DNA from: Xestospongia bergquistia
Lineage: Eukaryota > Porifera > Demospongiae > Haplosclerida > Petrosiidae
Assembly: GCA_963965975.1 (NCBI GenBank)
Contig: OZ014411.1
Coordinates: 20,240,446-20,304,445 of the forward strand
Length of the DNA: 64,000 nt
Reading direction: 5' to 3'
The notes under the pieces were generated by a model, which was given only the letters and a program-made list of their open reading frames with translations, did not search any database and was not told where the DNA came from. Made by a program: the position numbers and the translations under genes. Shown one piece after another: positions 21,711 to 32,508 of this stretch; the stretch's first letter is position 1, and every line of letters starts with the position of its first letter.

Positions 21711-23506
21711 AGGAAAATCTTGATTAGTTCTACTATTTATTGTCTCTTTTGTCGACTTTTATCAAAAGGTTATAATATATATATATTATATTTAAACATA
21801 AGATCACATTTTTGTATGATTCCAAACATCAGGTGGGAGCTACTAGCTAAGATAACATTAATTAACAATGATAAGTATCCAAAAAAGGTATTTTGCCTGA
21901 TTCCTTCACAGAATTGTGATAAGATATTTTGATAATTTGATATTTTGTTTGTATAGGAAAAGGAAAGCTGAGCATTGGATAAAGTGACTACTCTGCATTG
22001 TTAATTGTGATAATGAATGTATGTATAGGATGAACAGATACAGTTAAAAACTCAAAAATCAGTCCACACTTAGGAATGTTGGAAGCCAGGCAAAAATTCC
22101 AAACTTTTTAGGATAACAATGAGACTAAGACTCAGTCCTTCCACAATCAGGATAATCAGTCATATTTCAGCAAGATTTAAAAAATATGAGTTTTTATTGT
22201 CCCAATATTTTTATTCCCCCTTTTGGATAGGTAAAGTACTACAGTTATGTCTGACTGTATTATACTTTATTGTTGCATTACATTTTTCTGCATTATCTCC
22301 CTATTGTTATTGTTATGGTTACATTGCCTATTCCACTAAGTCCAAATGAACAAATTATAATACTATAACTCAAACTATAAAGTGAGCTCTGTCACACTAG
22401 GTGTTATGTTATAATATAAAGGACCAGGAGTGGTTATGACAATGTATTTCAACTTAATGAATCCCAACAATATTTGGTAGCACAAATATATAAACGATAA
22501 CACGACTAATGCCTATTATAGGCATGTTTTTCTATTAATGAAGTAATTTACTATCATAATAGTGTGATTAATTCAATATACAGCATGTCCATCCATTGAG
22601 CTAGGAAGAATCAAATCCATTTTCAACACCTTTTTGTCTTGAAAGACAGACTTATGCTTATGGAAAAAGGATATGTCTCCTTTGCTCATTTGGTCTATTT
22701 TTCTTTCTTTTTATACCTTCAATGGCCATCATTCATGTAAAGTGGACTCACTATGGAAGAATCATATCATATTTAAAAGACAAGGATACATATGAATTAG
22801 AGTATAGATGTATTCCATTGCATAGACAGAAAAGTCTCCATGTCAACCATACGTATAGCAAATTAGTTTCAAAGAATTAAATGGACCTTCATATAAACAA
22901 GTTATAGTTGTGATACATATTACTTAATAAGCTGAAAAAAACGAACATTTCATACACCAATATCATTTTTGTTTTTTCTACTATGCCTATAAATGTGCAC
23001 AGAAACGAATGTTCACATTGGGCACTCTGGAAACTTGTGGCAATGCATGGAGTTAAAAAGCAACAAAACATGGTGAACTAGGGAGCATAATGTAAAAGTA
23101 CATACTTTTCTGAAATAATGAAGGGACTTTTGGAATGCTGACTTTAGTCCAGTCCTTGAAAATAAAAATAAAGATGGAAATGACTTCATCCATATGACAG
23201 CCCGAAAAAGAAAGCTAGATTGAGAACCACATTATGCTTTTAGTTTTGATTATAACAACTAATTTGATTGTTGAAGTTTGCTTAATATTATGTAGACATG
23301 ATTGATATATACTGTTCATTTGTGGCTGCTATTGTCTTGTTTGTATTCATTGGTTCTTCCTTTCATTTCTTTCAGAATTGTTAAGGGGCATCTGATCATT
23401 ACAAACTTAGAATGTATAACAAAAATTATGAATGAACATGTCAGTAAGACATAATTAGTTTGTCAATTATTTGTATAGTATGTTTGATAGTAGATGTTTA
23501 CTGTAG
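21711..23506. other. Intergenic, nothing recognised
   Basis: About 1.8 kb of AT-rich DNA. Short open frames are no longer than chance would give and show no family motif, splice context or repeat. Confidence 0.45.
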
Positions 23507-24835
23507 TTATCGATGTCCTACTACCTTAAATTGAATCCTGACGTTACCACTAGTAGCTTTACCATCATATTTACCAAATACACTTGGCTGTTCAATAGGT
23601 AGCCATATACTTTTTGAGTTATAAGACCATGCATCTTGCTTATATGTGTGTAAAAGAAGTTGCTTTTTATGGTTAGGGCTTGAATATATATGGATCCTTC
23701 CACTTGTGTCTACTGTACAGGTACCAGTTTCAATTTCAACATAAACAAGCACTTGTTTAGCTGTCTTGGGTACACCAACTGATTCGAGATTGATTGCTGC
23801 TATTTTCTCTGGAACAGACGTTACAATGGTAGAGAATAAACTTGTTATAGGAGTCCAAGTGCTCATCTCAATAAAGAAAGAGAAGATAAAGATCCCATAT
23901 GATAGTGTTACCTACTGACTACCTTTGATTCAAGGATTGACAAGTCTTGCTTCATGGAGGTCTTAAACTCACTAATAGTCTGATCAACTTTCTTCATGTA
24001 CACCAACTTCTGTTGAAAAAGTCCCTTTTATTAAATGAGAAGTTTACTACCTACTTGCTCATGATCTTCTCTGTGCTTTTGACTTGTAGTCTTCATATGC
24101 TCCGATAATGATAAAATGCTACTTGACAAATTCTATTTAGCATACAAGTAAAAAGATGTGTAATCTTTTTGACAACTACTACAATTTCTTACTGCTGTTT
24201 TTTCAGCAATGAAAGCACCTACTTCTCTTAAAGTTGTATCCTTGTATTCTGAAAAGTCAGCAAGTATCTAAAACATTGTGAGATGTTTATTAAAAATACA
24301 AGATGGATTATACTTTATTAATACTAATGCTTGTATTCTCTGTCAGGTTAAGTATCATAGTCTGGAATCAATGAAACATTAGTTATTAAACAATTTAAAA
24401 TTCTGGCACTTACTTGTAGATGGTGAGTGTCTAACTCTAATCTCTAATAAGGAAATAAACAGAATACAATACTTTCATTTGAACTATATATTAATTGTTA
24501 TCTCGAAATAATCTGTAACAGTTTTATCATTACATTTGTTGTCTCAACAATTAGATTATCTACTGTTTTCTTGTACAGAGAAAGGTCTAGCAATATCTAA
24601 TAAAATTTATGGAAGCAAGTTTAACAATGCTCATTGTACCTCATCAAATCTAGTATTAATCTTTTGTTCCAAATCTTCTATCATCTGCAAAGAATATTAC
24701 TTAATGAATCAGATCAAATAATCAAAATATAGTAAACACCTTTGACACTTTAGCATCAATTTGTAACTGAACAGCTTCACTATCAATATGTGAACCCTGT
24801 ATAAAAAGCAAATACATAGCACAAGAATTCTCCAT
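23507..24835 (-). CDS. Longer coiled-coil member of the same family (copy E)
   Basis: Seven exons on the minus strand, all phase 0: 24740-24796 (possibly to an ATG at 24835), 24640-24684, 24414-24443, 24193-24267, 24055-24132, 23923-24009 and 23507-23866. The last exon starts M-S-T-W-T-P-I and carries the family domain (WSYNSKSIWLPI, GKYDGKA, terminal FKVVGHR). The upstream exons are short, polar and heptad-like, so the stalk is much longer than in copies A and D. If the ATG at 24835 is used the protein has 256 residues and lacks the clear anchor segment. The first bases of the 24740 exon also sit after a good acceptor, so a further 5' exon is possible. An LTR element is inserted about 500 bp upstream. 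Confidence 0.65.
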
Positions 24836-25338
24836 TGTTGATACAATAACATTGCATACTAATATTACTGATAAAGCAACTGTTCTCAAAAGTTAGCAAT
24901 ATTGACAAGTATTTGGATTTTAATTATCATTATCTTTTTTTGACTTAGAAATAAGAAGTCAGGAGTCTGTATCACTTTCTTTTATCATTGAACTACAATC
25001 TAGGAAAGATAAACACATATAATATTCCATCAAAAGCAATGAATATCCTGGACATTTTATTCATAGCAATGCTACCTAAATTAACTCAAATATTCAATGT
25101 TATAACAGAACAATTTGATCATGATTCATTAATTTTCCTAGGAAAAATTCTAGAGTCAAAGCCAGTTGTCACAGTAACCCTGCCATATCTCCAAGGCATC
25201 TCAGTAACTGTTTGTAAGATCATAACAGAGTATAGAATTGAGGTACAAAATTAAAACCTGACACAACCTTACAACAAGTCCTACAGTGAAACTCATTTTG
25301 ATTGGATGCAAAGGTGTGATATATTGAAATACATGTGC
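24836..25338. other. 5' flank of copy E up to the LTR element
   Basis: An open frame at 24988-25254 on the plus strand has no recognisable content and no promoter or splice support. Nothing else seen. Confidence 0.4.
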
Positions 25339-25343
25339 AGACT

Positions 25344-25506
25344 TGTAATAACTTTTCATAACTAGTTACAGTTGTATGGTTTTGTTGATATATAAGAGCA
25401 TGCATTTCCTGTTGTAGTTAGTTGTTATTGATGTTGTTATAGTTTTCATTTTGTCGGTAAAAGATTGTTGGGTTCTCTTTTCTATAAAGATTATAGAAAT
25501 ATCACA
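25344..25506 (+). repeat. 5' LTR
   Basis: 163 bp, starts TGTAATAAC and ends TATCACA. Contains a TATATAAG box near 25390-25397. Differs from the 3' LTR at three positions. Confidence 0.95.
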
Positions 25507-25549
25507 TTGGCGACGAGGGTCGGATAACATGTAAGCACAGATAGGACAA

Positions 25550-26244
25550 GTGGGTGAATTTGACACGAAACTCGAAAGCTGGGAGCAGTATGCAGAGAGA
25601 CTTGGTCACTTCCTAGAAGCAAACAGTATTAAAGACACTACCAAAAGAAGGTCAGTGTTCCTATCAGTCATAGGGCCGACCACCTACAAGGTGCTAGCTA
25701 GTTTAATCACACCAGAAAAACCAAGAGACAAGGACTACGAGAACTAGTAAAAGTTCTCAAAGAGCATCATAACCCTACTCCATCAGAGATCGTTAAGAGA
25801 TACAAGTTTCACACTAGAACACGGCAACCAAGCGAAACAACAACACAGTTCGTAGCAGAGCTGAGAGCACTCGCTCAGTATTGTAATTTTGGAGCTTCAT
25901 TGACCGACTTACTTAGAGATCGCATTGTATGTGGAATTAATGATGATCACGTTCAAAGAAGACTCCTTTCGGAAAAGGCACTTACATTTGAAAAAGCCTT
26001 GGAGCTAGCAGTGAGTTTAGAGACTGCAAGGAAAAATGTCTCAGAATTGCAGGGGACTGCAATGCCACAAGCTGTACATCAAATTGCAAATCACGCATGC
26101 TACCATTGCGGGAGAGGAGGACACCAACCGGACAAATGCAGATTCAAGCAAGCTAAGTGTCTCAGTTGTGGTAAAGTTGGCCAAATCCAAAGAGTTTGCA
26201 GAACCGCCCCCAAACCAGACAAGACCACCCCAAAGAAATATTGA
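25550..26244 (+). pseudogene. gag (capsid and nucleocapsid) with a frameshift
   Basis: The capsid-like part reads from about 25550 and is interrupted near 25735-25747 by a one-base change that forces a stop. The rest continues in another frame through 25900-26244. It ends in two zinc knuckles. The first (26098-26139) is a proper CX2CX4HX4C. The second (26158-26199) has Gln where the His should be, so its zinc binding is doubtful. Confidence 0.85.
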
Positions 26245-28229
26245 GACCACAAGCCTCAGTCCATCAAGCAACTCTCTGGGAAAAAAGAGGAGCCTATATT
26301 GAACTCTTTTTAAACCATTTTGGTGAGGACAATAATGCTATACAATTGACTGTTTATATTGAAGGGAAACCTGTACTTATGGAACTAGACACAGGAGCTT
26401 CTGTCTCCATTCTCTCATCATCAACCTGGACTAAACTGTTCCCAGGACAAGAGTTAAAAAGGACTAACACAGTACTTAAAACATTCTCAGGGGAGCAACT
26501 TCAACCAATTGGCAGTGCTGATATTAAAGTTCAGTACAAATCTCAATCTGTCACCTTACCCATAGTAGTGCTGGAAGGTGAAGGACCTGACTTATTTGAA
26601 CGAAATTGGCTGAAACACATCTGGATCGACTGGCAGAGTATGCATCAAGTAGAGGAGGACAAATTGCACACAATGTGGGCGGCTCATCACAAAAAAATAT
26701 TTCAAGAGGGATTAGGAAAAGTGAAAGATTTCAAAGCAAAGATTCATGTCGAGGCAGATGCTACTCCAAAGTTCTGTAAAGCACGACCAGTACCCTACTC
26801 AATGAAAGTAAAAATAGAAGAAGAATTGGACAGATTATTATCATTAGGTATATTAAAGCCAGTACAATTTTCTGAGTGGGCTACGCCAATTGTACCCGTC
26901 TTGAAATCAGACGGTTCAGTGAGGATTTGTGGTGATTTTAAGGTCACTGTCAATCCAGTGGCTAAATTGGATCGCTACCCTATCCCTTGTATAGAAGACC
27001 TTCTGGCAACGCTCGGAGGAGGTAAATCGTTTACAAAACTAGATACGAGTCAAGCATATCAACAAGTCGAATTAGAGGAATCATCAAAGAAGTTTACAGT
27101 TATAAATACACACAAAGGGTTATTTGAGTACACCCTATTACCATTTGGCATCTCTTCTGCACCTGCTATATTTCAACGGGTGATAGAGGGACTTCTCCAA
27201 AATATTCCAGAAGTTGTTGTCTATATTGATGATATCTTAATTACAGGCAAGACAGATGAAGACCATTTACAGTCATTAGAGACAGTACCGAAACGAATGG
27301 AGGATGCTGGGATGTTATTAAAGAAAGACAAGTGTTGTTTTATGACTAAGTCAGTATCATACCTTGGGTATATCATTGATGCAGAGGGTTTACACCCTAC
27401 TAAAAAGGAGCTACAGGCTATTCGAGATGCTCCCAGCCCTAAAAACTTAACTCAACTGAAGTCATATTTAGGACTGCTATCATATTATGGCAGATTTTTA
27501 CCTAATTTGTCAAATGTTCTTTTTCCTTTATATAGGTTACTCAGAAGGCAAACTCCATGGACATGGTCGAAAACAGAAGAAGAAATGTTTCAGAACTCTA
27601 AGAAACTTTTGATGTCATCCAAGCTACTAGTCCATTTTGACCAATCTCTAGAGCTAATATTAGCATGTGATGCCTCCAACTACGGTATTGGAGCTGTTCT
27701 GGCACATCGTCTACCAGACGGGTCGGAGAAACCTATAGGTTTTGCATCTCGTACTCTCACAGAAACCGAGAAACGGTATTCTCAATTGGAAAAGGAAGGA
27801 CTAGCCTGCACATTTGGAATTAAAAAGTTTCATTCATATCTATTTGGACATCCCTTTACTATTTACACAGATAACTTACCTTTGAAGTCGCTCTTTTGTG
27901 AGAAGCAAGCTGTACCCGCACAAAGTGCAGGACGAATTCAGAGATGGGCACTGATTCTCGCAAATTATGAGTACAAGATATTATTTCGCCCAACACATAA
28001 GCATAGTTATGCTAATGCTCTTAGTAGATTACCAAGTCCTACAACGTCAGTGGAAGAACCGGTACCAACAGAACTAATATTATTAATGGAAGCAATAGAG
28101 AAGATCCCAATTACTGGAGAAAGTATCAAGGATTGGACACAGAAGGATCCAACCTTATCGCGCATCTACAAGTATATACAAAATGGCTGGCCAAACCTGT
28201 GTCCAGAAGAGCTGAAACAATTTGTATAA
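26196..28229 (+). pseudogene. pol: protease, reverse transcriptase, RNase H
   Basis: Open frame of 677 codons overlapping the gag end in the -1 frame, consistent with programmed frameshifting. The aspartic protease motif DTGA is at 26388-26399. The RT catalytic YIDD is at 27222-27233. The RNase H region follows with LACDASNYGIGAVLA and YTDNLPLK. A TAA at 28227-28229 cuts it off from the in-frame integrase, so the polyprotein is broken. Confidence 0.92.
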
Positions 28230-29344
28230 TGGAAGTCAGAGCTATCAACCTTGAATGGTTGTATATTATTCGGCTCAAGGGTCTTAGTACCACCACCAGG
28301 GAGGAAGCAGCTGTTGTTGGAGTTACACCAGGGACATTCAGGAATCAGCAGAATGAAAAGTCTTGCACGAATGTATCTTTGGTGGCCTGGAATGGACTCA
28401 GAGATAGAGAAATTAGTAAAAGAATGTTCTAAATGCCAAGAGAACCAGAGGGATGTACCATCAGTACCTCTGAAACCATGGTCTTGGCTGAGTAGACCAT
28501 GGAATAGACTACACATCGACTACGTGGGTCCATTTATGAACTTCATGTTTTGCTCATTATTGATGCCCATTCAAAGTGGGTGGAGATATTTAAAACCTCT
28601 TCAACTATGTCAGCTGCCACTATTCAGTTGTTAAGAGGCACATTCGCTAGATTTGGTATTCCTCAAACTATCGTGTCAGATAATGGTAGTTGCTTCACAA
28701 GTAGTGAATTTGAGGAGTTTCTCAAGCTCAATGGCATTACTCATTTATTGACAGCATCGTACCATCCTCATTCAAATGGCCTGGCTGAAAGAATGGTTCA
28801 AGCTTTCAAAGGTGGAATGAAAAAATTATCTGAAGGTACCATAGACTTGAAATTAGCTAGATTCTTATTTAACTATCAAATAACGCCTCAAAGTACCACA
28901 GGCATGTCTCCCTCAGAGTTAATGTTTGGCAGACAATTACACACTCGTTTTGATTTATTACAACCTCAGTTGAACTCTAAAGTTTTAAAAAAACAGCAGA
29001 AACAAAAGCAATCATTTGATAGACATACTAAAAATAGAGATTTTGTTATTGGTGATATTGTGTATGTACGCAACTTCTCAAAAGAGAGTCATGTTAAATG
29101 GATACCTGGTACTGTTGTAGAACGTTGTGGAAATGTTACTTTCATCATACATCTAGAAGATTCAAATAGTTATGTAAAAAGGCACAAGAATCAAATGCGT
29201 CAACGTATGTCTGATTACTTTCCAGAGATTGAAGTCTCGCTTGACCAAACGCCTCCACCAGTGACACATTCTGACAATGCAAGAAGATATCCAACTAGAA
29301 ACAGACAACCTCCTCAGCATTTTGCTGAAGAATCTTGGGATTAA
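28230..29344 (+). pseudogene. Integrase with a frameshift
   Basis: Same frame as pol up to about 28548: an HHCC zinc-binding region (about 28320-28440) and the first catalytic Asp within HIDYVGP. A one-base loss in a T-run near 28547-28551 moves the rest to another frame, where the second Asp (VSDNGS) and the Glu (NGLAERM) are found. The C-terminal part runs to 29344. No chromodomain seen. Confidence 0.88.
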
Positions 29345-29355
29345 GGGGGGAGATC

Positions 29356-29518
29356 TGTAATAACTTTTCATAACTAGTTACAGTTGTATGGTTTTGTTGA
29401 TATATAAGAGCATGCATTTCCTGTTGTAGTCAGTTGTTATTGATGTTGTTATAGTTCTCATTTTGTTGGTAAAAGATTGTTGGGTTCTCTTTTCTATAAA
29501 GATTATAGAAATATCACA
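29356..29518 (+). repeat. 3' LTR
   Basis: 163 bp, same ends as the 5' LTR. It is preceded by the G-rich tract, and the duplicated AGACT follows at 29519-29523. Confidence 0.95.
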
Positions 29519-29523
29519 AGACT

Positions 29524-30380
29524 GTAATAGGTGCTACATTAACAAAGAAGCATTTCTGGCCTTAATATACCTTTTATCAGATTGATGCTTCTGTACATCA
29601 AGAAAGGAGCATTTCTTTGGTTCTAATTTGTACCTGTTGTTGTAATCGTAGATATAAGCTTTTTGTTTGTAGCTAAGCAGTTCTGCATTAAACTTAAAAG
29701 CATTTTCATCTTAAATGGTTTTTCACTGCTAGATATAAAATATATAGTTCAATTGGTCCCAGTCAGTGCATAGAATGTCACGGATTTATTCTTTGTCAGA
29801 ATAATATCCCTAATTTTGCCTGAAGCAGCTCCTTTTGGTGATTTTGGCAAATTTTGTCATAGTAGATACCTATTAGAGTGGCAAACAATTCAGTGTACAC
29901 AGTTATGTAGCTTGGTCTGTCATTGCAAATGAGCAGTCTACATTTTCATATGTTGCATGACACCAGAAATGGTTCATTAAAGACATTAATTTCTTCAATC
30001 AATTACTTATTAGTGGCAAAAGCTGTAGTGAAGAGCTGGAGATTTTCTATTATAGCTTTTATAGTGATAGGATCTAAATCCTTGCTCAACTGACTATTCC
30101 TGGTTGCGAACTGTGTAATAAGTGTCCAGTGGTTTAAAGTGTGCATGACTTCCTGCAACAGGATCTAGTACACATGATCACATATTTTCATCTTGTCAAG
30201 CTTATCAAGTCACTATTGGATTATTGCTGTGGCTGTTGATCCAAGAAGCACAGGTTATAAAGTTGTTGAAGTGTGGAGATTGACTTGGAATGTCATTCCA
30301 TCAATGCTAAAAGAGGTCAGTACTAAGTAAGAGGTCAGTACAATATGCAGTACCTACTTCAACAAATTCAATCTGTCATG
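29524..30380. other. Intergenic, nothing recognised
   Basis: AT-rich DNA between the LTR element and the MULE element. No coding signal. Confidence 0.4.
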
Positions 30381-31911
30381 CCCTTTCATCTAACAAAATG
30401 TACAAATGTCCCATTTCATCTAAAAACTAATAAGTTAAATAAATTGATACTATCTTTCAAGATATTTCACCACCTTTACTAGCCTTGAATCTATATTTCT
30501 TTGATTTCTAAGACCATGCCTTTGAGTTGTTAGGACTGTTCTATAAAGTTCCTTTGATTTCTAAGACAATAACCTTTGACTTGTTAAGATTCTTCCATTA
30601 AAACTAGCTTAAGCTTGAGGAGTGCTCTCAATGTAGAATCCATTCTCACTAGCAGCAATGGAAAATATTTCTACAACCAGAGGAGATCGATCACTTTTAC
30701 ATCAGGGATACAGGTATATGCTCAACCAAAGAACTCCAGATGGGCAGATGTATTGGAGATGCCAAGACAGAAGTTGCCCAAGAAGAGGAGGTGTCACAGA
30801 CACCAATGATCAGTTTGTCACCTGTAATAACAAGCACTCTTACCCTCCCTCCCCCAACACAACTAAAAGAACTATGGAGCTAGTGAAGGAGAAAATGAGA
30901 AGAAGGCAAAGTAAGAAGCAACCTTAATTCCACAGATTTATCATCAAGCACTGAAGGAAGTAGCCTAGTATGAGAATTGGGGGAATGTTGCTGCTATTCT
31001 ACCGACATTTCTTCAGTGCAGTTAGTTTCTACAGAAAGTGCCTTAAGAGATTGCCTCCACTTCCATGTTCTACAGATGACTTAACTTTGATGGAGAATGG
31101 TCCAAAACCCTGAATGGAGAAGATTTCATGGTAGCATCCAGAGATAGTGTTTTTATGTTTTCCACCAACACTAATCTTGTTCTTATCTCAGAGGCCCCTG
31201 TCCTCTGCTGGGATGGAACTTTCAGATCTGTCCTCATTTATTTTAGCTGGTGTTCATGCTACATGCCTTTAAGTATGGACAGCAATTTGCACTGGTCTCA
31301 TTTTTGGTACAAGCAAGAACTGAGAAGCATACAATACAAGATTTAACTTGCTTAAGGAGGCAGCACAAAATATAGGCATTGATGTGGACCCCCACGGGGT
31401 GCTGACAGACTTGAACTAGCTTTACAGCAGTCTGTTGCTATCTGCTTCCCACAAGCTAACAGGAAGGAGTGCCTCTTCCACTACACACAGGCTATTTGGG
31501 CTTTGTACCACCTATGTTCATGAGTGTGGCATGTAGAAAATTGGAAGGGGATGCTCCAGTGTTTTGTAAAAGAGATGACTTCTTCCAGTACTTCCAGAGC
31601 ACACGAATTAATAGCAACTATCCCATCTGTATGTGGAATGTTTCTTCCCTGAATAGTCCCCACCCTTATACAATAATTATGAGCACTCTAAAGTATGGAA
31701 GCTTGCTGTGAAAGAGCATCCCAATATTTATGAAGTTTCGTCACCCTCTTCAAATTTCAATTGGTTGAATTGTTTTATGTATGTATTATAAATTGTTTGA
31801 TGATGTAAAAGTTATGGTACTATTTCATTTCCATGAAAATTACTTATTTCAATTTTAGACAAAATGAGACATTTGTATATTTTGTTAGATGAAATGAGGT
31901 TAGATGAGAGG
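30381..31911 (+). mobile_element. Decayed FLYWCH/MULE DNA transposon
   Basis: Inverted terminal repeats of about 45 bp: 30381-30426 (with TTTCATCTAACAAAATG) and the reverse complement at about 31853-31911. The right end holds an extra internal copy of the TTTCATCTAAC unit. Inside are a FLYWCH finger and pieces of a MULE transposase. I could not find a convincing 9-bp target duplication, so the exact ends are uncertain. Confidence 0.65.
30658..31780 (+). pseudogene. FLYWCH finger + MULE transposase fragments
   Basis: 30658-30927 codes a FLYWCH-type zinc finger (GYRYMLNQ, YWRCQDRSCPRRGG, then NKHSYPPS). From 31128 a different frame gives a transposase-like DGTFRS motif preceded by FSTNTNLVLISEAPV. 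Downstream parts (about 31340-31780) are in several frames with stops. Not functional. Confidence 0.65.
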
Positions 31912-32423
31912 GATATAAATAATTCAGTCACTTCACTGATTTTTTAATTTCTAATATGTTAAAAATTGCTTATAGGGTTGCTTCCAAATAGAGAAAGCAC
32001 ATTGAATTCCCCTTATAGCTATTCCATGTGGATTGATTACTCTCCCAGCTATATTATATCACATGCCATGGTAAAAGTACTGAATACAGAGTGGACTGAG
32101 CAAGCACTCATATGGCTTTCTATTAAGCATGCCAACAGGGAGTACCAAATCTGCACTCTACCATTATTTGATAAATGTCATCCTTTTAAGTGAAGAAAAC
32201 TGTGGCTACTAGCCTGTAGATGCTGTGTGATTGCCTAGGGATGCCACATACGAAAAAAAGGGTGATCTAGTGGCATTAAATAATGGGAGCTTGTTGGGTC
32301 TCTTGATAAACTTGCATATTTTCTGACCTGTTTCGTGGAAAGGAACTGAAACCACCACATGAATAAGCATTGTTTTGGTGACTATATAATCGCCATACTT
32401 GAATTACGACCACAGGTATGATG
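31912..32423. other. Intergenic between transposons
   Basis: A short open frame at 31966-32193 has no recognisable domain. It may be more transposon debris. Confidence 0.35.
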
Positions 32424-32508
32424 TACTGTAAACGTCAAAATTTTCGAGGTGGTTTATATTTTCGCAGTTGAGTGACATTGCGAAAATTAGACTAGTGAAT
32501 AATTAGAG

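Larger units (their letters stand above)
25344..29518 (+). mobile_element. Ty3/gypsy LTR retrotransposon, full length but broken
   Basis: Two 163-bp LTRs with TG...CA ends flank gag, protease, reverse transcriptase, RNase H and integrase in the Ty3/gypsy order. The target-site duplication AGACT is present at 25339-25343 and 29519-29523. The LTRs differ at about 3 of 163 positions, so insertion is fairly recent. A TGG-starting primer-binding site follows the 5' LTR at about 25508, and a G-rich polypurine tract precedes the 3' LTR at 29345-29352. Three lesions (gag frameshift, nonsense codon, integrase frameshift) mean this copy cannot move by itself. Confidence 0.95.

Noticed and set aside
24988..25254. 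88-codon open frame upstream of the LTR element
   Set aside because: No recognisable domain, splice context or promoter; length is compatible with chance.
26041..26271. Open frame on the minus strand inside gag
   Set aside because: Antisense shadow of the nucleocapsid region, no independent support.
28133..28516. Open frames overlapping the pol/integrase junction in other frames and strands
   Set aside because: The integrase motifs lie in the frame continuing pol; the others carry no motif.
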